Assembly: GCF_011604685.1 (NCBI RefSeq)
Contig: NZ_CP050063.1
Span: forward strand, 8,101,001 to 8,165,000
Reading direction: 5' to 3'
DNA from: Spirosoma aureum
Lineage (GTDB): Bacteria; Bacteroidota; Bacteroidia; Cytophagales; Spirosomataceae
DNA: 64,000 bases
Shown: positions 28,618 to 36,797 of the stretch, piece by piece
How positions within the stretch are numbered: position 1 is the stretch's first letter
Layout of the letters: each line of letters opens with the position of its first letter
Translations under genes and position numbers: made by a program
Notes under the pieces: generated by a model
What the model saw: only the letters and a program-made list of their open reading frames with translations
What the model was told of the DNA's origin: nothing
The model's database searches: none

Positions 28618-28855
28618 AATCGGGTTAGTGATGGAGTAGTAAGTGCAAAAACAGATCTTTATTATATGGTCAAAAGACTGTATAATTCGGGCATGTTTCA
28701 ACACGGACTATACACTCTGTTACTCGGGCAAGCTGTAAAATGTTTACAGAAAAATAACCGTATGCTCAACCCGGCTACCGTTTCCTCATTGTTGTTACCA
28801 GATTTATTACCTTATCGACTAATCTTACAGAATTATTTAAATGGCTCACTACCCA

Positions 28856-29797
28856 ATGAAACCGCTGAACATTCTGCTAAGTCTTGGACTACTATTGCCT
28901 GTCTTAGCAGAGGCCCAAGTCAGCCCAGCGACCCAACCCGCGACAACGACATCCCAATCGACAACCCTTAATGCCAATAGTCGCCCGTCGGTACGTCCCC
29001 CCGCGACCCGCGCTGCCGGTTCAGATGCCGCTACCCCGTCGACATCGACAGGCTCGAAACCTAATCGACAGCAGGAACTATACGATCAATATCACGGCAT
29101 AACGAAAAAACCAACACCACCTCCACCAGCGCCAGCATCAGCACCAGTGGCTCCGGTAGTTGTAACCAGCGAACCGGCTCCTAAGCCGGAGGCACCGGAA
29201 CCAACTCCAGCCATGACCAGCGCTCCGGAGGAAACACAGGTAGCTAACCAAAATGCAAATTTCCGAATTGGCATACGAGGAGGTGTTACTTATCCTGTTT
29301 ATCTGGAAAAAGTTGCAGGATCTGACCCAGCCATCAGTTTTGTTGGCGGTCTGGTCATGCAGTTTGGTCGCGGCAAATTCTCTTTTCAACCCGAAATCAA
29401 TTATAGCCGGATTACACAAAAGCTGTTGAGTAGTGGTTTTGGAGCAGTAGAATCAAAATACGCTGTCGATCAGGTTGTCGTACCGTTACTACTCAAGATT
29501 TCGACGGGCACGTTTGAAGGAAACCGCTTTTTCGTCAATGTCGGCCCGTATGGTGCCTATCTGGCCAGTACCAGTATCAACGGCCTCAAGCGTGAGGTTC
29601 CCAGTAACACGGGCCGCTTTTCATTTGGTGCAGCGCTGGGCATTGGTGCCATGCTAAAAGCGGGGCCTGGCCACGTAACCATCGAAGCCAGAGGTTTATA
29701 TAATCTCGGCAATAGTACGGATGGCGTTATTACGGATTCAAAAACGATTATTGCAGAAGGCACGCTCGGCTATGTGTTTCCGCTGGGTGGTCGCTGA
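28856..29797 (+). CDS. Outer-membrane beta-barrel protein with Pro/Ala-rich N-terminal segment
   Basis: The ATG at 28856 starts a good signal peptide (MKPLNILLSLGLLLPVLAEA), 313 residues. Residues about 25-130 are low-complexity, rich in Thr, Pro, Ala and Ser with proline runs, likely a flexible periplasmic or surface linker. From about 135 the pattern FRIGIRGGVTYPV, FSFQPEINYSRI, VVPLLLKISTG, FFVNVGPYGAYLAS, FGAALGIGAM and VTIEARGLYNLG is that of PorT-like/opacity-type eight-stranded barrels (outer-membrane beta-barrel family). Ends with a strong terminator. Function unknown. Confidence 0.8.
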   Translation: MKPLNILLSLGLLLPVLAEAQVSPATQPATTTSQSTTLNANSRPSVRPPATRAAGSDAATPSTSTGSKPNRQQELYDQYHGITKKPTPPPPAPASAPVAPVVVTSEPAPKPEAPEPTPAMTSAPEETQVANQNANFRIGIRGGVTYPVYLEKVAGSDPAISFVGGLVMQFGRGKFSFQPEINYSRITQKLLSSGFGAVESKYAVDQVVVPLLLKISTGTFEGNRFFVNVGPYGAYLASTSINGLKREVPSNTGRFSFGAALGIGAMLKAGPGHVTIEARGLYNLGNSTDGVITDSKTIIAEGTLGYVFPLGGR

Positions 29798-29834
29798 TCA
29801 AACTTCTTTATTATCTCATAGAGTGGGTTTTTGG

Positions 29835-29867
29835 AATGGCGGTGACTTCTGGTCACCGCCATTTTTG
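29835..29867 (+). terminator. Intrinsic terminator of the barrel gene
   Basis: 12-bp perfect stem (29835-29846 with 29852-29863), loop TTCTG, followed by T's. Confidence 0.88.
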
Positions 29868-29868
29868 T

Positions 29869-29949
29869 GAGCTTTCGCGCCCGTAAGAGATACCCCGTGC
29901 CACGGTTTTGAACCGTGGCACGGGGTATCTCTTACGGGCGCGAAAGCTC
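29869..29949. repeat. 39-bp perfect inverted repeat with CCGTGCCACGGT core (family copy 1)
   Basis: Arms 29869-29907 and 29911-29949 are perfectly complementary with a 3-base loop. The inner part contains CCGTGCCACGGTT, itself an odd palindrome. The same core occurs in the inverted repeats at 46500-46577 and 55687-55762. It lies directly after a normal terminator, so it is probably not needed for termination here. Confidence 0.85.
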
Positions 29950-29988
29950 GATCAGGGTTACTATTTACCTGAATCAACCAATACCTTT

Positions 29989-30840
29989 TTACACCACATA
30001 GGCTAAGGTTCGCTCCCATAGCCAGTCAGCATTTTCGTCCGTCGCATCCCGATTCGATGGTGCCTTTGGACGGCTATCGGCAAAATAGGCTCCGTTGTTA
30101 CGCTCACCAATGGATTTGAGTGGAGCTGATGCAAGAAATACAGACGTTTGCGCCCCGACTTCGGGCGTTCGCATAAACGGCCCGGCTAACCGAAAGACCT
30201 GACCCAGCAAACCGGGGGTGTCGCTCCCGAAGTTGGTTCGTACGGCTCCCGGATGCACCGAATACGATGTAATGCCCGTTCCGGCCAATTGACGGGCTGC
30301 AGCTTTCGCAAACAATAGATTTGCCAACTTATCGTCGCCATAGGCGGCCCATGACGAGAGCGTTTCGATGTGCCGAAAAAAACGAGCCTTACGGCCCAAG
30401 GCATGGGCTCCGGATGATAAACTGATAATACGCGCGTCGCCGGTTTGGGCCGCCGTTTTTTTAAGCAAATCCAGCAAGCGATAGGTCAATATAAAATGCC
30501 CAATATGGTTAGCATAAAACGACTTTTCAATACCGTCGGCAGTAAATTCGATAGCAGCCGGTGTATATCCGGCATTATTGATCAGCACATTGAGCCGCGT
30601 ATAATCACTCTTGATTTTCTCGGCGGCCCGGCTTACCGAGTCACCATCAGCCAAATCGACCGTCAGCAAATCGACCCGGACTGCCGGGTTAGCTTTCCGC
30701 ACTTCGGCCTGTGCATCAAGGCCTTTTTGTTCATTGCGGCAAAGCAGAATAAGATCGAACGAACGTTGCGCCAGCGCTTTGGCAGTAGCCAGTCCAATTC
30801 CGGCGTTGGCTCCCGTTATGAGAGCTGTTTTGATTCCCAT
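29989..30840 (-). CDS. Short-chain dehydrogenase/reductase, retinol-dehydrogenase-like
   Basis: 283 residues. TGANAGIG at 9-16, NNAGYTPAAIEFTADGIEKSF near 90, the catalytic Ser in IISLSSGAH and YGDDKLANLLF as the YxxxK motif. The long segment after the active site (SVHPGAVRTNFGSD and following) matches the retinol dehydrogenase/WW-domain oxidoreductase-like group. It is monocistronic. The substrate is unknown; an NADP-dependent reductase of lipophilic carbonyls is a fair guess. Confidence 0.87.
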   Translation of the reverse strand: MGIKTALITGANAGIGLATAKALAQRSFDLILLCRNEQKGLDAQAEVRKANPAVRVDLLTVDLADGDSVSRAAEKIKSDYTRLNVLINNAGYTPAAIEFTADGIEKSFYANHIGHFILTYRLLDLLKKTAAQTGDARIISLSSGAHALGRKARFFRHIETLSSWAAYGDDKLANLLFAKAAARQLAGTGITSYSVHPGAVRTNFGSDTPGLLGQVFRLAGPFMRTPEVGAQTSVFLASAPLKSIGERNNGAYFADSRPKAPSNRDATDENADWLWERTLAYVV

Positions 30841-30929
30841 AGAGATGAATTACAGATTACGTACAGGATGCCTGATGGTCTTGTTTCACAAAGCACCTCT
30901 ACTTTTAAGCTGTAATGCATCTGTTTTGT

Positions 30930-31652
30930 TTAGCCTTGCTTACGGATTTTCGACATGCCTGTTGCTTCCTGCGACGTTACGGTCGGGTTTCCCGAATAGG
31001 TGATCGAGCTAACTCCACTTGCCGATGCCGACAACGTTTCGGTTACATGAATGTTTGCCTGACTAGCGCCATCCAGTTCAATGATTGCACGGGCAATTGT
31101 TAGCCTGGCTGCATCTAATTTGCCTGCGCCACTCAACCGTATTGTAGCACTGGTTGCCGTTCCCTGAATCGTTGCCTTTGATCCTTGCTGAACAGTCAGT
31201 TTCAGGCTCTTTGCCGTGACAGAGGCCGTCAGATTACTACCCGTTTCTACGGTTGCTGTCAGGTTATCAGCCTGAATGGGCAGATCGGACGTAACTGAAC
31301 AGCCAGTGCTGACCAAAACCTGATTCAGCTTCGGAACATGAATCGTGACCGTTACGCCCTTCGTATTTTTGAATCGCGTGTTTTCGTTGAGCATTACGGT
31401 CAGTTCGCCATTTTTTACAGTAGTCACAACGTGTTCAAGCACATTGCTTTCACCTTCAAGCTCAGCCTGACTGGCACTGCCAGCCGTTATGTGCACCCGC
31501 ATACCCACACGTACGGACAGTTTTGTAAAACTGCCGATCGTTCGTTGTTGTTTCACAATCTGTCCATTCCCAACAATACCATCCTGCGCATTGGCAGCTT
31601 GATTAAAAAGAGTTGCCAATGCGAGAAAAATGCCAGTGATAAGGGTTTTCAT
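30930..31652 (-). CDS. Exported head GIN domain (DUF2807) protein
   Basis: 240 residues. Signal peptide MKTLITGIFLALATLFNQA, cleaved near ANAQ. The body is a repetitive right-handed beta structure: IGSFTKLSVRVGMRVHITAG, AELEGESNVLEHV, GVTVTIHVPKLNQVLVSTGCS, and SATIRLSGAGKLDAARLTI with LDGASQANIHV. This is the DUF2807 putative auto-transporter adhesin/head GIN pattern common in Bacteroidota. Function is unestablished; a cell-envelope role is likely. Confidence 0.87.
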   Translation of the reverse strand: MKTLITGIFLALATLFNQAANAQDGIVGNGQIVKQQRTIGSFTKLSVRVGMRVHITAGSASQAELEGESNVLEHVVTTVKNGELTVMLNENTRFKNTKGVTVTIHVPKLNQVLVSTGCSVTSDLPIQADNLTATVETGSNLTASVTAKSLKLTVQQGSKATIQGTATSATIRLSGAGKLDAARLTIARAIIELDGASQANIHVTETLSASASGVSSITYSGNPTVTSQEATGMSKIRKQG

Positions 31653-31762
31653 ACCTAAAAAGAATTAACTGTTTACAGTCCGAAAGATGCAATTATTTGG
31701 GTAAACGTCGTTCTAAATTTCGGAATATGATCCTTTTTGGCCTTTCGCCGGGAGCAGTGCAT

Positions 31763-31790
31763 AAAAAAAGAGCCCCCTACAGGACTCTCT
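31763..31790 (-). terminator. Putative intrinsic terminator after the small protein gene
   Basis: On the minus strand GAGTCC and GGGCTC can pair around a short loop with one G-U, followed by seven T's (31763-31769). It lies about 80 bases beyond the stop of the gene at 31872. Confidence 0.55.
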
Positions 31791-31813
31791 TTCGTAATGA
31801 ATGGGTAGGTCGA

Positions 31814-31870
31814 GTATATTCCAGAAGCCAGGATGTAGTAGGATACTCTACCCTGTCTTCTGGCATATAC
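31814..31870. repeat. Inverted repeat, 14-bp arms with one mismatch
   Basis: Arms 31814-31827 and 31857-31870 pair with one mismatch; the interval can fold further. It starts right after the stop of the small protein gene (minus strand), so it may protect or end its transcript. Confidence 0.5.
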
Positions 31871-31871
31871 C

Positions 31872-32081
31872 TTAAAAAAGCAGCTTCCAGCCGTTAAAAA
31901 AGAGATCTTTTCCAGGTTGTCCAGACCAATGCTTTGTCGTGTCGTCGGCTTCGAAGACGTGCGTCTCTTTTTGCTTTACGATTGCCGAAATGCCTTCTTT
32001 AGCTAATGACCGGCAAATATCTTTTGTGGTGGCATCGCCTTTGCCAATCATCAATCCGATGGTTTCGTTGTCAGTTTTCAT
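31872..32081 (-). CDS. Small protein, 69 residues, function unknown
   Basis: ATG at 32081. It is charged and soluble, with ATTKDICRSLAKEGISAIV likely helical and a C-terminal GKDLFFNGWKLLF. No signal peptide and no family I recognise. Support for being real: it lies 49 bases after the MarR-type gene on the same strand, a copy of the same putative operator stands 18 bases before its ATG, and hairpin and terminator structures follow. It could be a target or co-factor of the MarR regulator. There is no evidence that it is a toxin or antitoxin. Confidence 0.6.
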   Translation of the reverse strand: MKTDNETIGLMIGKGDATTKDICRSLAKEGISAIVKQKETHVFEADDTTKHWSGQPGKDLFFNGWKLLF

Positions 32082-32098
32082 AGCGGTCAGTAGTTATA

Positions 32099-32116
32099 TT
32101 GTTTGCACATACAATA
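32099..32116. promoter_or_regulatory. Putative MarR-type operator, copy 2 (before the small gene)
   Basis: TTGTTTGCACATACAATA. It is nearly identical, in opposite orientation, to the site at 32633-32651 upstream of the MarR gene. It lies between the MarR stop and the small gene's ATG. Confidence 0.6.
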
Positions 32117-32130
32117 AATTTCACAAAATT

Positions 32131-32592
32131 TTACAGGCTTTCGCCCAGTGCCTGGGTAGCCTTAAATACCTGTTGTGTAAGCCGGCATACGTCCGTTTCA
32201 CCGAGCGCTTTCGAATAACGTTCTCCTACCCGGTCCCAGGCCTGAGCAATAGCGGGTTGTAGCGCTTCGCCTTCTTCTGTTGGATAAATCAACGTCTTCT
32301 TGCCTTCTGATTCGCGACGAACCAGGTGCTTCAGTTCCAGTTTTTCAACCAGGCGTGTAATAGTTGATGGGGTTAAATACAGCGTTTCGCTCAATTGCGA
32401 TGGGGTGATCCCCGGCTGACCAACAACTTCACACAATAAATAAGCGTGCGAATAGCACATGCCAAACTTCCCGAATTCCTCGTCACCAATGGCTGTAATG
32501 GCCCGAGCCAGCGCATTGGCAGAAAACAGCAGGCAAGCACTAAACCGGGTTTCGGCTTTCTGGTCCTGCACTACTTCGCTCATTGCATTCAT
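32131..32592 (-). CDS. MarR-family transcriptional regulator
   Basis: The ATG at 32592 gives MNAMSEVVQDQ, 153 residues, the usual MarR length; the longer frame to 32733 would read through the promoter. The winged helix is clear: GITPSQLSETLYLTPSTITRLVEKLELKHLVRRESEGKKTLIYPTEEG at about 70-120. A Cys-rich first helix (ARFSACLLFS region) might sense redox, but that is speculative. A well-formed promoter and an operator-like site lie upstream, and the site is repeated before the small gene, consistent with autoregulation and joint control. Confidence 0.88.
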   Translation of the reverse strand: MNAMSEVVQDQKAETRFSACLLFSANALARAITAIGDEEFGKFGMCYSHAYLLCEVVGQPGITPSQLSETLYLTPSTITRLVEKLELKHLVRRESEGKKTLIYPTEEGEALQPAIAQAWDRVGERYSKALGETDVCRLTQQVFKATQALGESL

Positions 32593-32616
32593 AGCTTTTC
32601 TTTCAGATTGGTGAAA

Positions 32617-32648
32617 CAAAGGTAATAGACGATATTTGTATGTGCAAA
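32617..32648 (-). promoter_or_regulatory. Bacteroidota-type promoter of the MarR gene
   Basis: On the minus strand TTTG (32645-32648) and TACCTTTG (32617-32624) are separated by 20 bases, a near-ideal match to the TTTG/TAnnTTTG promoter. The TSS would fall about 20 bases before the ATG at 32592. Confidence 0.75.
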
Positions 32649-32651
32649 CAA
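32633..32651. promoter_or_regulatory. Putative MarR-type operator, copy 1 (in the marR promoter)
   Basis: TATTTGTATGTGCAAACAA, partly symmetrical (TTTG..CAAA). It overlaps the -33 box, so binding would repress the promoter. Copy 2 is at 32099-32116. Confidence 0.65.
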
Positions 32652-32754
32652 AAATTAAAAAAAATGTAAAATCTGATTCCTTCATGCTGCTGAAACCAGT
32701 CCTATTCATGACTGTTTGCTTAAATAAATCCATTCTCTTTTGTTTCTTTACGGC

Positions 32755-33777
32755 ATGACCCTACTCAAAGCAGCCATTATTGGTGGAGGCAACATTGCCG
32801 ACAATAACCACATTCCCGCTCTCAAACAACTATCGGAGCAGGTAGAGATTGTAGCTGTTTGCAGCCGTGATCTAAACAAATCCCGCGCTCTGGCCGATAA
32901 ACATGCGATTGCCCACGCCTTTGCCGACACAGCCGAACTCTATCGCCAATGTGCACCCGATCTAGTGGTAATTTGTACCCCCAATTACCTGCATTACCCG
33001 CAAACAATGGAAGCCCTGGAGCAGGGTTGCCATGTGTTCTGTGAGAAACCTCCCGCTCTGGCCGCCCAGAATGCCCGCGATATGGCCAATCTGGCAACCA
33101 GTAAAGGACTAACACTGGCTTATAATTTTCAGCTTCGGCAAACGAGTGAATGGGCATTGCTGATGCGCTGCAAAACCGACGGCTTACTGGGTTCCATTTA
33201 TCATATCAAAGCCCATTTTCTGCGTCGGCGGGGTATTCCTGGGTGGGGTTATTTTACCAACAAAGCCATGCAGGGTGGTGGTGCTTTAATGGACCTCGGT
33301 GTGCATGTGCTCGATCTGGCATTATGTGCACTGGACTACCCCACACCCGATCAGGTTTTGGGCAACACCTATGATTTTATTGGAAAAGCGGGCGGAAAAG
33401 GACTCATGGGTTCATGGAATCCAGCAACGTTCGAGGTCGAGGATGCGAGCACCGCTTATATTACATTCCCGAATAAAGCATCGATTATGTTATCAGCTTC
33501 GTTTGCGCTGAATACGCAATCGGACAAAGACCGGAATCTGGAAATTTTTGGCAGTAAGGGTGGGGTGAAGTTATTTCCGTTTACGCTTCATACCGAGCTG
33601 GCAGGCGAATTGGCTGATGTTCAGTTCCCGTATCTGGAAGAAACCGATATCCAATTGAAAAATACAGCCGCTTTTCTGGATGCCTGTCAGGGGAAACCGT
33701 CTACGGTTTGCACCGGCGAACAGGGGGCTATTTTACAGGAAATCATCGAGCGCATTTATCAGTCAGCCGAGCGATAA
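32755..33777 (+). CDS. Cytosolic Gfo/Idh/MocA-family oxidoreductase
   Basis: The ATG at 32755 starts MTLLKAAIIGGGNIA, 340 residues; the TTG at 32740 is less likely. Rossmann motif AAIIGGGNIAD at 6-16, CEKPPALAAQNA carries the conserved EKP, and GGGALMDLGVHVLDLALCAL holds the likely catalytic Asp/His. No signal peptide, unlike the Tat-exported homologue at 9833. It is divergent from the MarR gene (about 160 bases between start codons), so it may be under the same regulator. Likely an NAD(P)-dependent sugar or inositol dehydrogenase; substrate unknown. Confidence 0.9.
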   Translation: MTLLKAAIIGGGNIADNNHIPALKQLSEQVEIVAVCSRDLNKSRALADKHAIAHAFADTAELYRQCAPDLVVICTPNYLHYPQTMEALEQGCHVFCEKPPALAAQNARDMANLATSKGLTLAYNFQLRQTSEWALLMRCKTDGLLGSIYHIKAHFLRRRGIPGWGYFTNKAMQGGGALMDLGVHVLDLALCALDYPTPDQVLGNTYDFIGKAGGKGLMGSWNPATFEVEDASTAYITFPNKASIMLSASFALNTQSDKDRNLEIFGSKGGVKLFPFTLHTELAGELADVQFPYLEETDIQLKNTAAFLDACQGKPSTVCTGEQGAILQEIIERIYQSAER

Positions 33778-33814
33778 GCTTTTCTCACACACCCCGAAAG
33801 TTGGCTGGATCCCT

Positions 33815-34732
33815 TTAAGCAAAAGACTGTCGAAATTCCACCGGGGAGATTTTCGTCTTTTGCTTAAACAGTTTGTTGAATGATTGGGGATGTTCAAACC
33901 CCAGCATGTAAGCAATTTCGGCAACAGTCAGGTTACTGGTACTTAAACTATCTTTAGCCTTTTCAATCAGTCGGTTATGGATATATTGTTGGGTGCTTTG
34001 GCCCGTAAGCGACTTTAGCATATCGGTCAGATACCGGGGCGAAAGCGACAGATAGTCCGACAGTTCCTTAACCGACGGTAATCCTGTAAGCGATGCCTGT
34101 TCGGTATCCAGCCGAGCGGCCAGATAGGCATCCATTTTAGCGATCAAATCCGTGTACACAACTTTACGGGTAATGAATTGCCGATTGTAAAAGCGATTGC
34201 TGTAGGTAAGCAACAGCTCAATTTGAGAGACCAGTACATCCTGACTGAACTGATCAATACTGCCAGCCAGTTCATTGGCTATTGTATCGAAAAGCAGGCT
34301 GATAATCTGTTTTTCTTTGTCCGCTAAAAACAGTGCTTCAGAAACGCCGTACGAAAAAAAACCGTATCTGCTTATTGCTTTGCCAAGTGGATAATTCCGG
34401 ATGAAATCCCGATGAAAATAAAGCGTATAGCCGTCATAACTGCGCTCTTCACCCGACATCGTAACGACCTGATTAGGCGCCAGAAAAGCCAGTCCACCTT
34501 CCTCAAAGTCATAGTAGCCCTGCCCGTATTTTACCTGGCCTTTAAAATTTAGCTTAAAGGATATTTTGTAGAAATCGATGCTAAATGATGATCCTGCATC
34601 GGCCAGGCTTACCGCTGACTTTTCGTAGTTTACTAATGCAATGAGCGGATGCAGGGGTTTAGGTAATCCCAGACGTCTCATCAACTCCGAGATACTATTA
34701 ATGACATATAGTTTGGGAGCCAGGGCTTTCAT
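33815..34732 (-). CDS. AraC-family transcriptional regulator
   Basis: 305 residues. The N-terminal half resembles a cupin-type sensor (FYKISFKLNFKGQVKYGQGYYDF, LAFLAPNQVVTM). The C-terminal 100 residues carry the double helix-turn-helix: SVKELSDYLSLSPRYLTDMLKSLTG and NLTVAEIAYMLGFEHPQSFNKLFKQKTKISPVEFR. It follows the SDR at 34803 by 70 bases on the same strand, a common AraC/SDR pairing in which the SDR is often co-transcribed or regulated. Effector unknown. Confidence 0.92.
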   Translation of the reverse strand: MKALAPKLYVINSISELMRRLGLPKPLHPLIALVNYEKSAVSLADAGSSFSIDFYKISFKLNFKGQVKYGQGYYDFEEGGLAFLAPNQVVTMSGEERSYDGYTLYFHRDFIRNYPLGKAISRYGFFSYGVSEALFLADKEKQIISLLFDTIANELAGSIDQFSQDVLVSQIELLLTYSNRFYNRQFITRKVVYTDLIAKMDAYLAARLDTEQASLTGLPSVKELSDYLSLSPRYLTDMLKSLTGQSTQQYIHNRLIEKAKDSLSTSNLTVAEIAYMLGFEHPQSFNKLFKQKTKISPVEFRQSFA

Positions 34733-34802
34733 TTCCAGGGAGCATTTTTAGAGGCAGGGTTAAGCTGATTTGACTCAACCCTACCTCTTGATAACGAAAA
34801 CG

Positions 34803-35543
34803 TTAATCCTGTGCAGTAGGGCGAATGACAATATCGCCAACTTCTACATTTGCGGGTTGCTCAATGGCGAACGCAATGGCGCTGGCAATCGCATCCGGTG
34901 AAATAGCGAGCGTTTCCATATTTTTAGTAATGGCGGCCTTCATGTGTGGGTCTTTTATGTGGTCGGCCAATTCGGTCCGTACAACCCCCGGTGATATGCC
35001 GGTTACACGCCACTGCCCTCTGGACTCCTGACGCAATGCTTCGCTAATCGTACGAACAGCATTCTTTGTGCCGGCATATACGCCCTGCATGGGTACGATC
35101 TTAATCCCCGATGTTGAAATAATGTTGATAATATGCCCTGAGCCCTGTTGTCGAAAAACAGGCAGCGCAGCAGCAATACCGTAGAGCACCCCTTTCAGAT
35201 TCACGTCGATCATATCTTCCCAGCCATCAACATCTACGTCGTCGATACGGGATAGCTGGCTCATTCCGGCATTGTTAATGATAACGTCAAGTCTGCCGTA
35301 ACGCGCACAGGCCAATTCGACAAGGCCCAATAAATCATGCTTTTGTTTAACGTCTGTAAGTATATAGGCTGCCTCTCCGCCCATTGCCTTGATCCGTTCG
35401 CCAAGTGCCTCCAGGCGATCTGTCCGGCGTGCGCCAAGCACAACCTTCGCACCTCGTTTAGCAAGCAGGAGCGCAGCAGCCTCGCCAATTCCGCTACTTG
35501 CACCCGTGATTGCCACAACCTTACCGTCAATTCCATTTTCCAT
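34803..35543 (-). CDS. Short-chain dehydrogenase/reductase
   Basis: 246 residues of classical SDR: ITGASSGIGEAAA at 12-24, NNAGMSQLSRIDDVDVDGWEDMIDVNLKG near 90-115, Ser in IISTSG and YAGTKNAVR as YxxxK. The end VGDIVIRPTAQD is typical of the YdfG/serine-dehydrogenase-like group of NADP-dependent SDRs. It probably forms an operon with the AraC-family gene just downstream. Confidence 0.88.
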   Translation of the reverse strand: MENGIDGKVVAITGASSGIGEAAALLLAKRGAKVVLGARRTDRLEALGERIKAMGGEAAYILTDVKQKHDLLGLVELACARYGRLDVIINNAGMSQLSRIDDVDVDGWEDMIDVNLKGVLYGIAAALPVFRQQGSGHIINIISTSGIKIVPMQGVYAGTKNAVRTISEALRQESRGQWRVTGISPGVVRTELADHIKDPHMKAAITKNMETLAISPDAIASAIAFAIEQPANVEVGDIVIRPTAQD

Positions 35544-35734
35544 ACCAGTGCCTGTTTTGGTCCGTTTTTACACGACAAAATTCCAAAACATGCGTAGTCG
35601 AACTGTAGCCAAAACCGCAAAATCTGTAGTCTGAATGTCTATATTGACAATTTAACGCTGCCAATGGCTTCACTCAACCGGCACGACTTTTATAAGTATA
35701 GAATCCTGGTCCTGGTTTGATACGGAGGTGCTCG

Positions 35735-36664
35735 TTATTTCCTTGGCAAATGCACCTCGGCCATCATGCAACGCGCAGAGCCTCCTCCATTGCCTTCAAT
35801 CATCGATAAATCAAAATGCAACAGCGTAGCGTAGTCATCGATCTGATCGATCTGTTTGGGTGTTAGTGATTCGAAGGCGCGGGTAGACATCACGAGCAGT
35901 TTCTGGCCTTTTTGCGTTAGAATCATCAGCATGTTTCCAGCAAAACTGGCCATTTGTTCCAGCGTAATATCGATCACGCGTTTATTGAGTCGCTCAAGTT
36001 CCTGGCGTACCATAAGCCGCTCATCCGGATCGCTGATGGCCGACAGACAAACAACGGCGAACGTATCGCCGATACACATCAGTACATTCGTGTGATAAAC
36101 AGCTTTACCGTTCGCATCAGCCGCCCGGAACGACACCGTCCGGTAACCCGTCTGCCTGGCAAATTCGGCCAACACATCAGGATGGGTCCGGGGCGACAGA
36201 CTGGCAAAAGCGACCCGGTTCATCCGATCCAGAACCATGCTACCTGTACCTTCCAGGTATTTTCCTTCCTTCTCAAAATGGGTCAGGTCAATGACTTTAG
36301 CCACGTGAAACCGCTCGGCGAGGTCGTTAATGATATCGGGTCGGCGTTCGAGCCGGCGATTTTCGGCCTGCATCGGATAGAGCACGACCGTTCCGCTGGC
36401 ATGGAAGGATACCCAGTTATTGGGAAAAATCGAATCCGGTGTATACGGATCAGCGGTATCGTCGTATACCATCACATCTACCCCAATGGCCTGAAGCTGG
36501 CGCACCATTTCTTCGAATTCGCGCTGGGCATCTTCCTGAGCTACATCCTTCGTCTGCGCAGCCAGTTTAACGTCCTGAAACGCATTTGACTCGGCGGTTT
36601 CGGGGTTAAACCCAAAGTGAAGGGGGCGAATCATTAAAATGCGGGAAGTAGCTTGTGATTGCAT
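35735..36664 (-). CDS. ctlX: Arginine deiminase-related hydrolase, CtlX-like
   Basis: 309 residues of the guanidine-modifying (pentein) fold. Visible features are the start RILMIRPLHFGFNPETAESNAFQ, SIFPNNWVSFHASGTVVLYPM, LEGTGSMVLDRMNR, the catalytic His in VYHTNVLMCIGD and the catalytic Cys near the C-terminus in GGGSARCMMAEVHLP. This matches proteins named citrulline utilization hydrolase CtlX or amidinotransferase-like. It follows the arginine deiminase-like gene on the same strand, so a second step of arginine breakdown is a reasonable inference. Whether it truly hydrolyses citrulline is not shown by sequence. The gene symbol is by similarity. Confidence 0.82.
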   Translation of the reverse strand: MQSQATSRILMIRPLHFGFNPETAESNAFQDVKLAAQTKDVAQEDAQREFEEMVRQLQAIGVDVMVYDDTADPYTPDSIFPNNWVSFHASGTVVLYPMQAENRRLERRPDIINDLAERFHVAKVIDLTHFEKEGKYLEGTGSMVLDRMNRVAFASLSPRTHPDVLAEFARQTGYRTVSFRAADANGKAVYHTNVLMCIGDTFAVVCLSAISDPDERLMVRQELERLNKRVIDITLEQMASFAGNMLMILTQKGQKLLVMSTRAFESLTPKQIDQIDDYATLLHFDLSMIEGNGGGSARCMMAEVHLPRK

Positions 36665-36667
36665 AGT

Positions 36668-36715
36668 AGTCAGTAAGTCGGTTAGTCAGTTAGTCAGTAC
36701 CACTGAATCAGTCAG
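36668..36715. repeat. Short direct repeats of TAGTCAGT/GTCAGT type
   Basis: AGTCAGT-like words recur about five times (TAGTCAGTAAGTCGG, TTAGTCAGTTAGTCAG and ATCAGTCAG) immediately upstream of the ctlX-like ATG. They could be a slippage product or a regulatory cluster. Confidence 0.5.
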
Positions 36716-36797
36716 CAAATTAGCACTGATGCATTAATTGTTCAACGATTTCATAAAGCGTAACTCATCTTTGCCAGTTCTTCGGTCGTATACTAAC

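Noticed and set aside
28543..28971. 142-residue plus-strand frame
   Set aside because: It overlaps both the SDR (minus strand) and the start of the barrel gene, which have clear family features.
29869..29949. Terminal inverted repeats of an insertion sequence or MITE
   Set aside because: The arms are 3 bases apart so nothing lies between them, and no target duplication is seen at the edges. A mobile hairpin is still discussed as a possibility in the findings.
31872..32592. Toxin-antitoxin pair (small protein plus regulator)
   Set aside because: The regulator is a full-length MarR protein and the small protein has no toxin features; there is no overlap of the genes.
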